Assembly: GCA_943736015.1 (NCBI GenBank)
Contig: OX031063.1
Coordinates: 5,189,001 to 5,253,000 of the forward strand
From: Tridacna crocea
Taxonomy: Eukaryota; Mollusca; Bivalvia; Cardiida; Cardiidae
Direction: 5' to 3'
Length of the DNA: 64,000 bases
Shown here: one piece after another, positions 12,210 through 25,900 of the stretch
How positions within the stretch are numbered: the stretch's first letter is position 1
Layout of the letters: the number at the start of each line of letters is the position of its first letter
The notes under the pieces: model-generated
What the model was told of the DNA's origin: nothing
Database searches by the model: none
The model's input: the letters and a program-made list of their open reading frames with translations, nothing else
Translations under genes and position numbers: made by a program

Positions 12210-12575
12210 AGACCACATTGTCACCTGCTGAGGATTGTGTTTCGGTTTTGGGTTGTTTTTCAGACCACTATGGATTGATTAACTGCATGGTGTTTAACGC
12301 CATTTTCAACATTATTTCTGTTATATCGCGGCAGCCAGTGCACCTATCCATGCTTTCCTCAAGTTTTTTTTTATACCATTACTCCACACAATATTTTTTA
12401 CAAGCCACTGGGTGCTTTCCCACATAACCCTCGTCGAAATAATGAACAGTGACGAGAAAGGAATGAATCTTGTCATAATGATTATCACTAATCCTCGGGA
12501 AGACATTGACCGAGCCAAGGATCGAACCATCGACCCCCCTATTCTTGAGTGCCAAATTAAACATTGTCTCGGGTC
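12210..12575 (-). mobile_element. tRNA-derived SINE, minus strand
   Basis: Read on the minus strand, this has a B-box-like GGTTCGATCC (complement at about 12,519-12,528), then the body words GTGGGAAAGCACCCAGTGGC and GTGCACTGGCTGCCGCGATA, and ends in GGCGTTAAACACCA. The same body is present at 38,419-38,715. No A-tail is obvious. Confidence 0.65.
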
Positions 12576-12709
12576 TCGAGTTAATTATGAGTAAAAAAGT
12601 CTCATTTGACAATATTTAATTACACTTCACAAAATGGTACAATTGCTGCAAAATCCTCTGATACTATAACCTTACGTGTTTATGTTACATGTCTCAAAAT
12701 GATCTAAAG

Positions 12710-12715
12710 TTTATT
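12710..12715 (-). terminator. Candidate poly(A) signal of the HSPA12-like gene
   Basis: AATAAA on the minus strand lies about 250 nt beyond the stop codon at 12,965. The use of this site is inferred. Confidence 0.35.
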
Positions 12716-12964
12716 TTTTATCAATTCAAATAAAATTAAAACAAAGTTTTGTGAAAATCAGTTACATGTGTACTCATCCTGTTAAATCAGGAGAACAAAG
12801 TTTTAGTAATGTGTGAAATTACATTGCATTGCTGTAAAATCTTCTCTATGCGAAAATGCGGTATCTCAATTTGTGTCAGTAAATTCGGAGTATCGGACAC
12901 AGCAAACTTGGCGGCTGAGTTGAACTGTAGAATTAAAACGTAGAATGGATAAAATAAGAGGACC

Positions 12965-13942
12965 TTAATTTCCATGCAAAAGATCGAATCGAGTGGAATA
13001 AATTTTCCCCGAATCCTTTTTCTTTGCGTGCACCATTAGTTCAGTTCCTCCAAATGTCATTGTGACGTCAACTAAAGTGTCGTTATCATCTTCTGTTTCC
13101 GGTAAGTCAATAGTGATCTCGCCAAGATAGCTACAGTCCGTATCCGTCACAAACACTGGGTCTTGCGACTTGGAAGAAAATACCCGGACATGCGCTACAC
13201 GCTGTCCTTTACAGGCTGTCAGCGGAGCAAGCGATATACACTCACCTACCCTAACAACCTGCCCTACCTTGGCATATTGATGAAACACATTTCTGACTAT
13301 TTTCCGCCCATTGGCATCGACAGCTTTCTCACATGGGTACTGTCCTTCTACATAAATCTTACTAACCGCCATTCCATAGCTTCGACGACACATTCGTGAG
13401 GTTACAACCATTGGCGCGTGCCCAAAGATGACTGCACCTTTAAGGACAGTTAGGCCCGCCTCAAACGGTATGACGACCTTCATGTTTGGAAATTTGGATT
13501 TGATAGTTTCTTGAACGATTTCTGATTCGGAAAATCCTCCTACAAGCATGAAAGTGTTTGTTCCTCTGACCGGAAGTTCTCCAAGAATTTCACGAATGTG
13601 CTCCACCAAGTCATCCAAAGGTTTCTTGAAGAAGGACTTCATGATTTCCGAATTAATTTTCATCTTGTCTGCCATACAGGTAATTTTGTCTTTATACTTG
13701 GCATTCGATTTGATATCATCTTTAAGCTTCCTTTTCCATTTGCTTTCGTAAAGTTCGTAAAGCATGACAGGAATTTTCACGGCCATCGAGGGTGTTTTGG
13801 ACATGTCCAATCGGACTTTACGTTTCCTCAACTCAAACTCTCTGTACAAATCGATGGCGTCTTCCATGTGATTATTCAGAAAGTTCCGCATCACACCTTC
13901 TCCAAATATTTCTGTCAAGAACTTGATAAATGCTTCGTCTAC
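12965..13942 (-). CDS. HSPA12-like exon 6 (3' coding exon)
   Basis: This 978-nt terminal exon begins VDEAFIKF after a TACAG acceptor and ends at TAA (12,965-12,967). It carries the ATPase lobe IIB part, the adenosine motif LVGGFSESE, and the HSPA12-type C-terminal region that replaces the classical HSP70 peptide-binding domain. Confidence 0.92.
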   Translation of the reverse strand, partial: VDEAFIKFLTEIFGEGVMRNFLNNHMEDAIDLYREFELRKRKVRLDMSKTPSMAVKIPVMLYELYESKWKRKLKDDIKSNAKYKDKITCMADKMKINSEIMKSFFKKPLDDLVEHIREILGELPVRGTNTFMLVGGFSESEIVQETIKSKFPNMKVVIPFEAGLTVLKGAVIFGHAPMVVTSRMCRRSYGMAVSKIYVEGQYPCEKAVDANGRKIVRNVFHQYAKVGQVVRVGECISLAPLTACKGQRVAHVRVFSSKSQDPVFVTDTDCSYLGEITIDLPETEDDNDTLVDVTMTFGGTELMVHAKKKDSGKIYSTRFDLLHGN

Positions 13943-16900
13943 CTGTACGTAAACAATAAGACATTCATATCGTGGGAATAACTATAATAAAACAGTCATT
14001 TGTACGAAAAAGGTATTTGATGCATCTACAGAATTTGTCAAGCCTTGTGAGGCGGTGCGGTCGGTCTAAGGTTTAGTTGTGGCTTCAAAGGCCTTAGAAC
14101 TTCCTTTATGTCGTCAAATTACAGGATTATCTCATCCGAATTGTCAGCCAATTCTGAATATCATTCTTATTCTAAAATTCGAATAAGAGCATTCGGACAT
14201 TTGCATGAAGTGTCTCTCGGTTCAGCCTAAGCAGGTGAATTTGAAAAGACTCTTTTCCGTTTTTATGTAGTTTTCTGTTCTGCGCAAGTCTACTATAGCA
14301 AAACAATCTACTGTGCAGGCTAATTTGATACGACACTTTACGCAAATGTCCGAACATCCCTTTTCGCGTGTTACAAGCCATTTGGATTTCCAGGACTTGA
14401 CTGACAATATTGCTCACACAGAGGTAATATGTTATATTGAGACTTTTTTTTAAATAACAAATTATCTGCCGTCTTCAAAATGCTTCAGCAATGATAAGAA
14501 GTACAGATGTTGGCCGAGGCTGTGAAAACACAAGATCTTTGTACAAATAAAAATGATATTTACCCTTATTCCGCCCCATGCCCCACCACTCGCTCCATGG
14601 ATTTCACATAGTGTATTATCTGTGTTTACACGGTGAACCGTGATGTCTGCAGTACCACCTATAAGAGACAATAATCATGGAAGCTCACAATGATTGCAAT
14701 TTTAGATGAAATTTAGTTTTGTGACATATAGAGGATAATCAACTGGCTGTATGTGATATTAAAAATCTGTCACAAGAATTGGGTGTAATTTGGTTGAAAA
14801 AGAAAAAGTCCGAAGGACGAGTTCTTTTTTTCTAACCGCATCGCACCACGTTCACGTGACAGACTTTTAATATTTAACTCAATCAGTTGATTATCCCATT
14901 TCTTATACTTCCAATTCACCTTTTTTTTTTTATTAATTATCAAGAATGATACAATATGAGCAATACAGTAAATAAAGTTTCCACAAACATTTTAATACTA
15001 TAACGTCACTAGTGATGATACCAAATTTATCATCACTAGTAGTGTTATTTTACAGAAAAATCCCAGTATTCACTGATAAGAATATGATAAAATCGTTTAT
15101 CAAGAACTGTGTTTGAGACTACAAGACGCCACATGTTTGTGCATACTTTTACTGGGAATGAGACTTTTATGGCAAGAATGTATATGTACGTTCGAGATTA
15201 AAGAAGTACCAAGACGGCGCCTATCTATATGTGCACCTTGATCCATTTTTATACGCCCGTCGAAGACGGGACGTATTATGAGATCACCCGTGGCGGGCGG
15301 GCGGGCGGCGTCCAGTTCTTTGTCCGGAGCATATCTCCAAAACTATACAAGCTAGGGTTATGATTTTCATGGGTGGATAGATCTTATCGAGGCGGAGTGC
15401 AGTGCACAGGAATCATAACTCTTGCTTGCTTAATTTTTGAGTTATTGCCCTTTGTTATTTTTCATACTTGAATTTTGTCCGGAGCATATCTCCAAAACTA
15501 TACAAGCCAGGGTTATGAAATTTCATGGGTGGATAGATCTCATTGAGGGGGAGTGCAGTGCACAGGAATCATAACTCTTCCTCGCTTAATTTTTGAGTTA
15601 TTGCCCTTTGTTGTTTTTCATACTTGAATTTTGTCTGGAGCATATCTCCAAAACTATACTAGCTAGGGTTATGAAATTTCATGGGTGGATAGATCTCATC
15701 GAGGGGGAGTGCAGTGCACACGAATCATAACTCTTCCTTGTTTACTTTTTGAGTTATTGCCCTTTGTTGTTTTTCATACTTGAATTTTGTCCGGAGCTTA
15801 TCTCCAAAATTATACTAGCTAGGGTTATGAAATTTCATGGGTGGATAGATCTCATCGAGGGGGAGTGCAGTGCACAGGAATCATAACTCTTCCTTACTTA
15901 ATTTTTGAGTTATTGCCCTTTGTTGTTTTTCATACTTGAATTTTGTCTGGAGCATATCTCCAAAACTATACTAGCTAGGGTTATGAAATTTCATGGGTGG
16001 ATAGATCTCATCGAGGGAGAGTGCAGTACACAGGAATCATAACTCTTCCTTGCTTAATTTTTGAGTTATTGCCCTTTGTCGTTTTTCATACTTGAATTTT
16101 GTCCGGAGCATATCTCCAAAACTATACTAGGTAGGGTTATGAAGTTTCATGGGTGGATAGATCTCACCGAGGCGGAGTGCAGTGCACAGGAATCATAACT
16201 CTTGCTTGCTTAATTTTTGAGTTATTGCCCTTCGTCGTTTTTCATACTTGATTTTTGTCCGAAGCATATCTCCAAAACTATACAAGCTAGGGTTATGAAA
16301 TTTCATGGGTGGATAGATCTCATCGATGGGGAGTGCAGTGGACAGAAATCACAAATCATGCTTGCTTAATTTTTGAGTTATTGCCCTTTGTTGTTTTTCA
16401 TACTTGAATTTTGTCCGGTGCATGCCCCATCTTTATAACTTGGGGTAAGACGGGCATATCTTGCGACAATTTGCCGCTCTTGTTAGGATATAAGATGCCT
16501 AAGGAATATAGGTTTAGGCCTACAACGTCACATAATGTTCATATCGAAGTACATAGGATAAGAAAATCATACATGAGTAGTAATGTTATAAAAAAAATAA
16601 TAGCATGGATATTTCAAGCATACAAAAATACCTCTTACATAATGGATAAAAATCATGAAAATGACTACATAAAGAACTGAGCATGATAAAAGGAACGCAA
16701 CTAGTTAACAGTTTATGAATCCAACCGCTCAAAAACAACATCCGAGCTCTACGTACAAAGAGCTTAGTGAGGCATCTGATATTTAGAAGGCAATTGTGTC
16801 GTTTTTAGCCATATCCAAATTCAAATACATTGCACGATTATAACCAATTCGACTGACACGAAAGGGAGCGAAACGCTGGACTATTTACCTACCCCCAAGA

Positions 16901-19900
16901 TCTATGACCATATACTTTGAGTTAGGCTTGAACATAGATTTGGACATGTCAGATTCTTCTGTCATCTGATGAGCTGGCAGATATTTACAGTACACTGAGG
17001 CTGCCTCCGGTTCCAGGGCTATGCTTAAATTGTTGCTTTCGATTCCAGCCTAAAAGAAGATGGCAGGTGACAAAAGTTGATAATGTCTGTAGACTGTTTG
17101 TTAAAATGTTCTTACTTTTAGTTTACTAATATCCATGTTTGATCAGGTAGATCATCATTAAGCCTTCAAAAGTCAGGCAGAGCTCTGTTTAAATTATCTG
17201 TTTTTAAAATATCTAGACTGCTAGGTCATGTGCTTGCAATAATTGCTTTTTCTGAGAAAGGAAATTGTGCATAACCTTCATGAAAAGAACTAGTGCCTTG
17301 CCTGTGGAAATAAAAACAGTGTCCGACTTGCTCAAACATAGACATTGACTCGTCTATGTAAGAATAATGTAAACCAATGCAATGAAGTCAACTGTCCTAG
17401 GTAAATTGAAATACTTATTGACAAGTGTAAAATGAAACACTGACTGGCATAATTATGTGAACTGGGTTTTGTATACTTGAATCATGCCTGGCCTATAAAA
17501 ACTAAAATAGCACTGTATCTGTATAACTTTGCATAATAGTTTACCTAGCCTTTGTGAACTGAGAGAGATCATGCAGAGCTCCAGACAGAGATTGATTTTG
17601 ATTTCAAAATTGAAAATATTATCTATTCTCCATTACAGCCTATGTTATGGGTACTCATCGAGACGATTCTAATGAGTACCCACAACATAGGCTTTGCAAG
17701 AGAAATGATGGATTTAGAATACCACCACTCCCTCTTATCTGGAGCTCTGTACATGTATGTCTAGCTTATGTAAATTGGAATTATGCAATGCCTGTATGAA
17801 CTTGTATTTAAATGTCAGGCCAGTAGTTAAATATTGAGAGTTCTGGGGCAAGTCCCTTTTTTCGCGTGTGCATGCCTTTTTTCTCGGGCAAGTCGCGTTT
17901 TTCGCGTTTTTGCGTTTTTTTTGACCTTTTGACCTTTCTCCCCCCTCGCGAGGTCATGTGACCCCGAGCGGGGTCAAGGACACTGAGGAGTCAAGGTCAA
18001 GAGCCTCGTTTTCGTTTGAGCCTCGTTTTCGTTTGAGCCTCGTTTTCGTTTGAACCTCGCCTCGTTTTCGTTTCATTCCCTTTCCCTTTCGTCAAGAAAC
18101 ATCTCTAGCGCACCTTTTGACCTTTCTCCCCCCTCGCGAGGTCATGTGACCCCGAGCGGAGTCAAGGTCAAGAGCCTCGTTTTCGTTTGGGCCTCGTTTT
18201 CGTTTGAGCCTCGTTTTCGTTTGAACCTCGCCTCGTTTTCATTCCCTTCTGAGAGCCTTCGGTTTTCATTCCCTTTCCCTTTCGTCAAGAACATCTCTAG
18301 CGCGCGCATTGGTGGGGCGCCGCGGCGCTCCGCGCCGCGACGCGCGCCTCCCCCGCTGCTTCTAAGAGGCAAAGTTCTTTTTTTTTTTCGTCTCTAGAAA
18401 AAAAAATGCGACGGTTCTCTCGATATATATTGCCGCTAAAGCAATATATATCATCGTTATTTTATATCTTATAATGTCCCCAAGCTAACGTACTCATCTT
18501 ACCATGTTTTAACATTAGAACTAAACAGTAGTTTAATATAGGTATAATTCGCTATCTTTATGTCTTCTAATGGAGAAATATTAACAAAATCGCCTACTTT
18601 AACGTTGATAGTTTCTTTAGGAACAGCATCAGTGAATAACGAAGTCACCATGTTGTAAGCTTTCCAATTTCGTGAATTATTGCGGTTGCCAACCATGATA
18701 TAAAAATTAAAACGAAAATTACTGAGTGATTGCTCACTTTCTATATACACATGCACCTTTACTAGTTTTCCATCCAGTGGTACCATATACCCACCGAAAG
18801 GTCCAATTATATTAGATCTTAATGGTACACCATCAAAAGAAAATGGATAAGAACCCAATTCTAAATTTCCTTCTGCGAAACCTGTGGTAGCAAACACATA
18901 CTCACGCGCGGCATTAATTCTAGTATCAATATAATCCTTAGATACTAAATTATTCGACACTACATCATCCACATATTTTTTATTTACCGCATCATTGTCG
19001 CTCGTAAAACTATCCTGATACAAACCAACTCGGCTCGCTGTAGCCAATACACCCTTAGCTACGTAGTGAGGACCATCACTCAGCAAAACCGCAACCTCAT
19101 TTCCACCCGAATCGGTTACTATATTCGTTTCTTTAAACGCGTCAGCATTATCCACATATTGCTTATGTGCCGCTTCATACGGTTCTGTAGGATTTGGAAG
19201 GTTTAAAATGGGGTTGAATCCCATGTTTAATTTGGTTGTAGTTATATAAGCGCCGTTTTCTTTTAAAAACGGATTTTCGCTAACGACGGCAACGTTTCCG
19301 GTTACGATAGCGTTTACTTTCTCATCCACGTAACGCTTGCTGGTAGCGTCATCGTTGGCGGATGGCTCGGGTAAATTCGCTAATCTTTTTGTTCCCATGT
19401 TGATAATCGCCGTCGCTTTATAGTGTCCGTTTTCTTTTACAAAAGGTAAACGATTATCGACATATCTTTTATTAACAGCTTCTTTTTCATTTACTGGATC
19501 GGGAAGGCCGGTTATTTTCTTTCTTCTGATGTGTATATCTCCTTTTACTTGATATCCTCCCTTTGTTCTTCTTTCAAACGCTTGATTGCCTTCTAAATCT
19601 TCTATTTTTTTATCGGTGTACATTTTGTTTACTGCATCATTTTCATTTTGCGGATTTCTTACGTTTTCTATAGAAAAGCCTTTCATACTAATCTTATCTT
19701 TAGCTTCGTACCCGTTTTGATTCGTAAAAGGAATCATAGATTCAAAGTGGTATCTAAGTCTTTGGTTAAATGTATCGGTATACATTTTGTTAACTGCATC
19801 ACCATCCTCAGCAGGAGGAGGTAGATTTTTTAGCTTGTGAGTGTTGTCAAAATCTAAAGAACCTTTTACTAAAAAGCTATCGTTTTTTTTACCTCCTATC

Positions 19901-22900
19901 ACTCCTGAACCCTTTGTATTGTCTACGTAATTTTTTGTAGCAACATCTTGCGGATTAGCTGGGTTACTAACCTTCGTAAGTGTGTTACCATTCATATTTA
20001 TGGAACCGGTAACTTTAGTTGTTCCATCTTTTCGTAAAAAAAAATTATTTATGTAAGAGAGTGACACACCATCATCTCTGTATGTAACATCATCTCTCGT
20101 TTTTCCAAATTTGTCAACAGACATCTTATTTTCTATTACTAAAATAATTTATTTAAAACATTTTGGAATTCATTCCCTAAACCCAACTCTTTAAGTACGA
20201 ACAAACATAAATGACCGCAAAATACCTCTCCAGCTGGCTGAAACTGATCACTATTGTAATGTATTGGACTTTTTAGGTACTCTTTAATTTCGATAGGAGG
20301 TTGTATACCGTAACTGTCAAAGTAATATTTAGTTTTACCGTTTTTATACCAAGCAACCCAATGCGTACCAGACCCACCCGTGTCATCGAGGTTTAATATA
20401 CCGCATTCCTTTTTTCTACACTTTCTCGGTAAAGTGTTTCGTAAAAACACTCCCCTAAATGAAGGAATCTTTAATCGTTTTGCCGCACTTTCCAATTCGA
20501 AATTGCTTGACGGTCTATTCGGTAAAATTACGTTTCCAACTGCGATATTTCTCATTTTTATACGTTAACAATATCATTATTATCAACCCAAGAATTAAAC
20601 TCATCGGAATAACCTTTCCATTTTACTAACGATTTATTTTTTCCTTTTTTAATAACTCTTTCTATCCTATACAACTCCTGACTAGTTTTTTGTAGTTCAG
20701 GTTCATAAAAGGTACCTTGTATTTCTTCTCCATTAAGGTCTTTAATTTTATATGTTATGGGCTCGGTATTTTTTACCTCAGAAACCGTAAAAACCTCTTC
20801 AGTCCATCTAGTGGTATAACCTTTCTCAAAAGTCTTTTTCTTTTTAGTTATCCTTACTTTATCTCCAACGGAGAACTTAGGTTTTACGTGTCTTATTTCG
20901 AAATGATCGGGGTAAAGATTTTTCGAAACTAAAGTTTCGTTTTCTTTTTTACTCGCGTCTACCGGTGTCATCTTAATAGAAGAATGTCTCGTGTTATTAT
21001 ATTCTTTAACGAGGTCAGACAACACGTTAATGTAAACGCTCGTAGAGTTAGCGGAAAAATACTTCCACATTTTTTCTTTCATTGTTCTAATCCATCTCTC
21101 AACTACGCTAGATTTTTCTTCATTCTCGGTAGAATACAATTCAATCAAGTCTTTAACTTCCTTGTTATAAAACTCTTTACCTTTATCCACCCACATTTTC
21201 TCGGGTTTTCTCTCCTTAAAAATACTCTTTAATGCTTTAGCGACAGACTTTCCCGTTTTGTCTTTTAATGGTATTAGATAACCGTATTTAGAAAAGATGT
21301 CGATAACAGCGAGAAGATATTTTACGCCTCGGTTAAATTTAGAAAATGCTTGCATGTCTACTAAATCTGCGGCCCATATCCTATCAATACCGTTTACCAC
21401 GACTCTCCTTCTCTTAAATTTTCTTCTTACGGGTTTGTGTAATTCTTCCGCTAAACTCCACATGCTGAAAGTTTTTTTTTAACCCCCATCCCAAACTTTG
21501 CTTTTGTTCCAATTAAGGAAGAAACAACCCCTCTTTCCATTCTCTCTCTTAAAGTGGGATTGTAAATACCTTTTAGCTCCGCTAACATATTTTTATCGCA
21601 TACAGCATTACGAGTTTTAGTATCATTGTGTTTTAAATAACAGACATCATGGTTATAGGCGGCATGATCAACACGGTTGATTGGTTTACTCCATTTCTTC
21701 CAAGTTAAATCGGGGTTTAATCTTTTTTTAAGTTTAGTACCCGGTCCCGTAAAATTGTGACCTGGGATATGCATCTCGAAAGGCACACGGTTAATTATCT
21801 CGTTTAGAACTGATCCACCCTTTTTTGATCCCTTAATAAACTGGGTTTTAGTTGTTCCGCAAACCACACATTTTCCTCGTCTCATATTTCTTCCATTCTT
21901 ACTAACAGTATATTCTATGTTACTCGTATCAGTAACTGTTTTACATTTAACGCAATACATTTTATATAATAATAAAAAAAAGTTATATAAAAAGAGATGA
22001 ACGTAATAGATTTATCGTGGAATGAAGTACTATCGAGGAGATTTAATCACCCTCTTTTACCAAAGAGTATCAGAGGGTTAATCGTGGGTAAATCAGGATG
22101 TGGTAAAACCACTCTTCTACTTAACCTTTTGCTTAGACCGGATTGGCTCGACTACGACGAGTTAAGTGTTTTTGGAAAAAGTCTTTTTCAACCGGAATAT
22201 CGTATACTTAAAAAAGCCTTTGAAGAAAGACTGCCGAAAGAGGGTATTTTAAAGTTATTTAACACGCGAGATGAAATACAGAATTTAGACGTTTCTCCGA
22301 CAGCTTTGGTTGAAGAATGGGCAAAAACGTTTAAAAATAAATCGGAAATAAAATGTAGTTTCTTTGAAACAGCGAACGATGTACCTGACCCACGAGAATT
22401 AAATCCAGAACATAAAAATCTAATGATTTTTGACGATTTACTTTTAGAAAGACAAAGTACGCCTGAGTGCTACTATATTCGTGGAAGACATAGTAATGTT
22501 GATTGCTTTTACCTTTCACAAAATTATTTTAGGTTACCGAGGCAAACTATTAGAGAAAATGCAAATTTCATTTGTCTTTTTCCGCAAGACCAAAAAAACA
22601 TTAATCATATTTATGGCGATCATGTAAGTGAAGATATGTCTAAGGATGAGTTTAGAAGATTTTGTTTTAAGTGTTGGGAAAAGCCATACGGTTTTGTTAT
22701 CATCGATTTAACGAGTAAAAAACATAATGGAAAGTACAGACACGGTTTTGATAACTTTTTTATACCGAGTTAAAAAAATTATATTTAGTATAAAAAAATG
22801 GAAGAACTTTTAAAACGAATTGTTAAAAATACAGAACCTAAAATATCGATGCAAATTATAGTAAGCGATAACAAAACACACTTTACAACAAGGTTTATTC

Positions 22901-25900
22901 CACCTATTGAGTTGGACACGGATAAAAAATACGAAATAGCGTTGATAAACCTCGAAACTTACTACTCTTTTCCAAATATTAATGAAAAAGGTAACATGTT
23001 TATTTATTCTCCGGACAATGGCGCTTCATGGGTTAAAGTTATAATACCAGAAGGAAGTTACGAACTTACAGACATTAACGAAACCATTCAGCTGGAAATG
23101 AGAAAAAACGACCACTATGATAAAGCTAATGAAAAATACTATATTAACATTTCTGCTAACACAAATACCTTAAGGTCAGTTCTTGATATAGAAGATGGAT
23201 ACCAAGTAGATTTTAATCATCCGAACTCGATTTCCAAAGTATTAGGTTTTACTGGCGCAAAATATACTAAAGGCTTTCATGAGTCGGAGAATCCCGTAAA
23301 TATTCTCAGTATAAACAGTATATTCGTTAACATTGACATTATCTCAGGAAGTTATGTTAACGGTTTAACGCGAAATACGATTTACTCTTTTTTCCCAAAC
23401 GTTTCCCCCGGGTATAAAATTGTTGAGACTCCTCGAAATTTGGTATACTTACCGATAACAATGAATCAAATACACACCATGAAGGTAAACATTACAGACC
23501 AAAATGGAACTTTACTAAATCTTAGAGGAGAAACTTTAACAATTAGATTTAAGATTAGAGAAGCGAGATAAAAAAAAAATACTGTATATAAAAAATGGCA
23601 AGTTACAATAATGTAAAAGTTAATATATCGGCTGGACAAAAGCGAAAGCTTCAACATGCTGTTAAAGCCGGTTGCCCAGTAAGTATTCGTTTAGGTCATG
23701 AGGATTTAGACGGTAATGATACCTTAGCATTTACCGATTCGCAAATAAAGAAAATGGCTAAAGCCTATGAGAATGGTAAAGGTATAACGATTAGAATGAA
23801 TGCGAAACAACTTAAACATAATACGGAAATAGAGGGTGGTTTTCTAGGTCTTTTAGCCGGATTAGCCGCAAGAGCTTTGCCAATGATAACAAAAACCGTT
23901 CTACCAGCGTTAGGTGTTGGTGCTCTTTCTGGATTAGCCTCATCAGGTGTACAAAAAGCGATGGGGTCAGGCCTTTACCTTAAAAAAGGAGGTTGCGTTT
24001 CTCAGGTAGAAACAGATGGAAAAGGGCTTTATTTAAGTCCTTATAGAGGTAAAGGGTTAGAGTCTGTTGGTGATGGCTTGTATTTAAAGCAAGGAGGAAA
24101 GCTTTATGATGGGAATGGTCTTCTTTTAGGTCCTAATAGTCCATTCGCTAATATACCTATCTTAGGGGCTATATTATAAATATTATTACTTACTTATAAA
24201 AAATGGGTCAGCCAAAAACGATTCATTGGATACCATTACAAGACTTAAAATATCCGCCTCGAAAAGTAAATACGGTAACCTGGAAAATTTTTTGTCAAGA
24301 AAAGCTTTCACTGAAACCTAATGAAGTAAAGCAAATACTATTAGGGTTCGGTTTTATGATGACTAAAGGAGTTATTTTAACCTCATTAGCACACGCTTTA
24401 AAATTAAAGAGGTGTAGTTTACAAAACGAAATTTGCCTCGAGGATACCGAAGATATTATAATTGCTATTACAAACAATTCCAACGAAAAAACGATAACGA
24501 TTGAGGAAAACGAGTTCTTATGTCTCGTTTACTATTCATTTTAACAGTGGGTGACATTTTTTAAAATAAATATCCTTCTATTTTAAAAAATAGAAATGAA
24601 AGAGGAATTATACCCGAAATTACCTTCCGCTCCACCAATTGATGAGGGGCAGGGATATCGACTACAAAAAATCAATGAAATCCAAAAATTCTTAGAAGAA
24701 GAAAAATCTAAAAGAGAATCCTTAGGTAAAAAGTACTTCAGAGCCGCGAGGATAGTAGATAATATAGATGCAGTTTTAGTTACGGTTACAATGGTTTCAG
24801 GAGCTGGCGGGATAGGTTTGTTATCAACGGTAGTCGCGATACCCGCAGTGATAGCATTAGAATCAATAGCTGCTCTTACTGGTCTTTTAAACTTAATCGG
24901 AAAGTATAGCGTAAGAAAGTCTACCGTAAAAGCCGAAAAACACGAAAAAATTAAAACAATCGCGGAGAGTAAGTTAAACACAATATCCTCACATATATCG
25001 AAAGCTTTGAGTGATAACAAAGTTACGGATGAAGAATTTCAACTAATCTTAGGAGAATTAGAAAAGTATAAAGTAATGAAGGAAGAAGTTAGGTTAAAAA
25101 TAAAGAAAAAGATATCGTCTAAAACGGAAGAATCATTAATCGAGAAAGGGAGGCAAGAAGCGCGCGAGTCCTTTCGGAAGTTGGTTGAAAAGAATAATAA
25201 CACCCTCGTGTAAATGTAGTTTTAGCTGTAATTGATTTTTTAACGGTAAGAAAAAGGATGTTTTTCGAGAGATGGAAGAAATAGAAGAAATAATGGAAGT
25301 AATAAAAGAAGTAAAATACGAAGCTTACGATTGCCTCGAAAAGCTAGAAATCGCGATGCATCTATTCAACGAGGAAGATAAGGTTTACGCGAGAAGAATT
25401 ATAGAAGAATCGGATTTAGATTCGAGAAAGGTAGAGAAAACCATTCTTTCTAATCAATGGAGTCTGCGATTATGGTTGATTGCAAGAAAATTCCAAAGAA
25501 GAGTACGAAGCGAAGTCATAGAAGCCGCTGAGTACATCTTAGGTTTTTACCCCGATGCGTTGAATTGCGATTACTCGTGCATTGGAAAAGTCGATAAAAA
25601 GCACGAAACGGCATGAAAACTGTGACAAAAATATATAACGATAGTTTTTTTGTCGTTATATATTTCTTTATTTTATCACCGCACGCGTGATAAATACTGC
25701 GATGAAAAATGCGATAAAAAGTACGATGAAAAGTGCGATGAAAACTGCGATGAAAAATGCGATAAAAACTACGATAAAAAGTACGATGAAAAATGCGATG
25801 AAAACTACGATGAAAAATGCGATAAAAACTACGATAAAAAAATATATCCCTAATATAAAATGTCATTTCTAAAAATAAGCGACCCCGCAAAAAGGGATCT

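Noticed and set aside
15250-16425. A CRISPR-like array, because of regular spacing
   Set aside because: Units are contiguous at 156 bp with no distinct spacers, in an animal intron.
18050-18397. A 115-codon ORF in the Polinton TIR, identical at 33,242-33,589
   Set aside because: It is made of Phe/Ser/Arg repeats from the CCTCGTTTTCGTTTG iterations and lies in both TIRs; no protein-like features.
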